13,459 nt of DNA from CAZFQD01 sp964520885. GTDB lineage: Bacteria; Bacillota; Clostridia; Oscillospirales; SIG519. The notes below the pieces were generated by a model that was not told the origin of the DNA, did not search any database, and saw nothing but the letters and a program-made list of their open reading frames with translations. The translations under genes and the position numbers were made by a program. The stretch is from assembly GCA_964520885.1 (NCBI GenBank), contig CAZFQD010000057.1:1-13459 (forward strand). Reading direction: 5' to 3'. This document shows positions 13,216 through 13,459 of the stretch, one piece after another. How positions within the stretch are numbered: the stretch's first letter is position 1; the number at the start of each line of letters is the position of its first letter.

Positions 13216-13276
13216 TAATACAGCACCTCCTTTTGGACTATGGCCCTTTGCTTTGCAAAGAGCAAGGATACAAAGT

Positions 13277-13306
13277 ATTATACTACAAAAACAATGTATT
13301 TGTCAA
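13277..13306 (-). promoter_or_regulatory. Promoter of the rpsF-ssb-rpsR operon
   Basis: On the minus strand a perfect TTGACA (13306-13301) and a perfect TATAAT (13282-13277) are separated by 18 nt. Transcription should start near 13270, about 55 nt before the rpsF start codon. Confidence 0.85.
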
Positions 13307-13319
13307 ATATTTTTTGAGA

Positions 13320-13335
13320 AATCTAAATTTAGATT
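13320..13335. repeat. 16-bp perfect palindrome
   Basis: AATCTAAATTTAGATT is its own reverse complement. It sits just upstream of the rpsF -35 element and 43 bp beyond the stop codon of the transposase remnant. It could be an operator or an insertion target. Confidence 0.75.
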
Positions 13336-13378
13336 AAATTGCAATATAAAATGCCCAACTTTCAAAAATATTTTAATG

Positions 13379-13459
13379 TTAAGCAACCATATATTTTTGT
13401 TCTGCCATATTGGCAGAAAGTCCACCTAATATTTTTCTTGGATAATTATTTATCCAATG
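13379..13459 (-). CDS. C-terminal end of an IS30-like transposase, cut by the window edge
   Basis: 26 codons and a TAA stop are visible on the minus strand: HWINNYPRKILGGLSAN, then MAEQKYMVA. An (I/L)NN-x-PRK-x-L-G core followed by S/T-AN is the conserved end of IS30-family transposases, from which the DDE catalytic core would lie upstream, outside the window. Whether the rest is intact cannot be seen. The element would point toward the rpsF operon, with its terminal repeat expected between 13335 and 13379, where TATTGCAATTTAATC (13355-13335 region, minus strand) is a candidate. Confidence 0.62.
   Translation of the reverse strand, partial: HWINNYPRKILGGLSANMAEQKYMVA

Overview
The window is AT-rich, has strong AGGAGG-type ribosome binding sites and carries Gram-positive style gene sets: rpsF-ssb-rpsR with a zinc-type S18, a ThiI without a rhodanese domain beside its own cysteine desulfurase, and an Fe3+-type ABC transporter with a lipoprotein binding protein. 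This points to a low-GC Firmicute, most likely a clostridial lineage. Species cannot be read from the sequence.

Region 1 (1-4460, minus strand) is a tightly packed operon. It runs from a substrate-binding lipoprotein (FbpA/AfuA type) to a fused two-module permease, a membrane-anchored seven-repeat Reg_prop beta-propeller protein and a multi-spanning membrane protein cut by the left edge. The last two junctions overlap by 8 nt each. No transporter ATPase is visible. Two candidate promoters lie upstream, and the leader contains a sequence that looks like an IS6-family terminal repeat.

Region 2 (about 4340-7900) is a graveyard of accessory DNA next to the 3' end of a tRNA-Gln gene. It holds three IS6-like terminal repeats and a transposase C-terminal remnant, the C-terminus of an HU-like protein, C-terminal pieces of an AAA+ (SpoVK/CbbX-like) ATPase and of a DUF2779 protein spliced together, and two unrecognised small ORFs. 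One apparently intact gene stands in it: a Fic-domain AMPylator-type protein with a class II inhibitory motif and a C-terminal winged helix. Its consensus promoter is flanked by TTGAAATAA repeats. Downstream are an 18-bp hairpin terminator, a small ORF, and a 20-bp-period repeat set ending in a perfect 21-bp inverted repeat.

Region 3 (7843-11914) is core genome. tRNA-Gln(CTG), with promoter and terminator, lies on the minus strand. Divergent from it, across an AT-rich tandem array, is the plus-strand cluster cysteine desulfurase - thiI - cinA, closed by a 13-bp hairpin terminator. The desulfurase should feed sulfur to ThiI for 4-thiouridine at U8 of tRNAs. CinA is a nicotinamide-nucleotide amidase/MoCF-like protein.

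Region 4 (11926-13459) holds a MITE-like element of about 250-265 bp with terminal inverted repeats and a chain of internal hairpins, inserted exactly at the rpsR stop codon. Then comes the minus-strand rpsF-ssb-rpsR operon with a strong promoter, a 16-bp palindrome and the C-terminal end of an IS30-like transposase running off the right edge.
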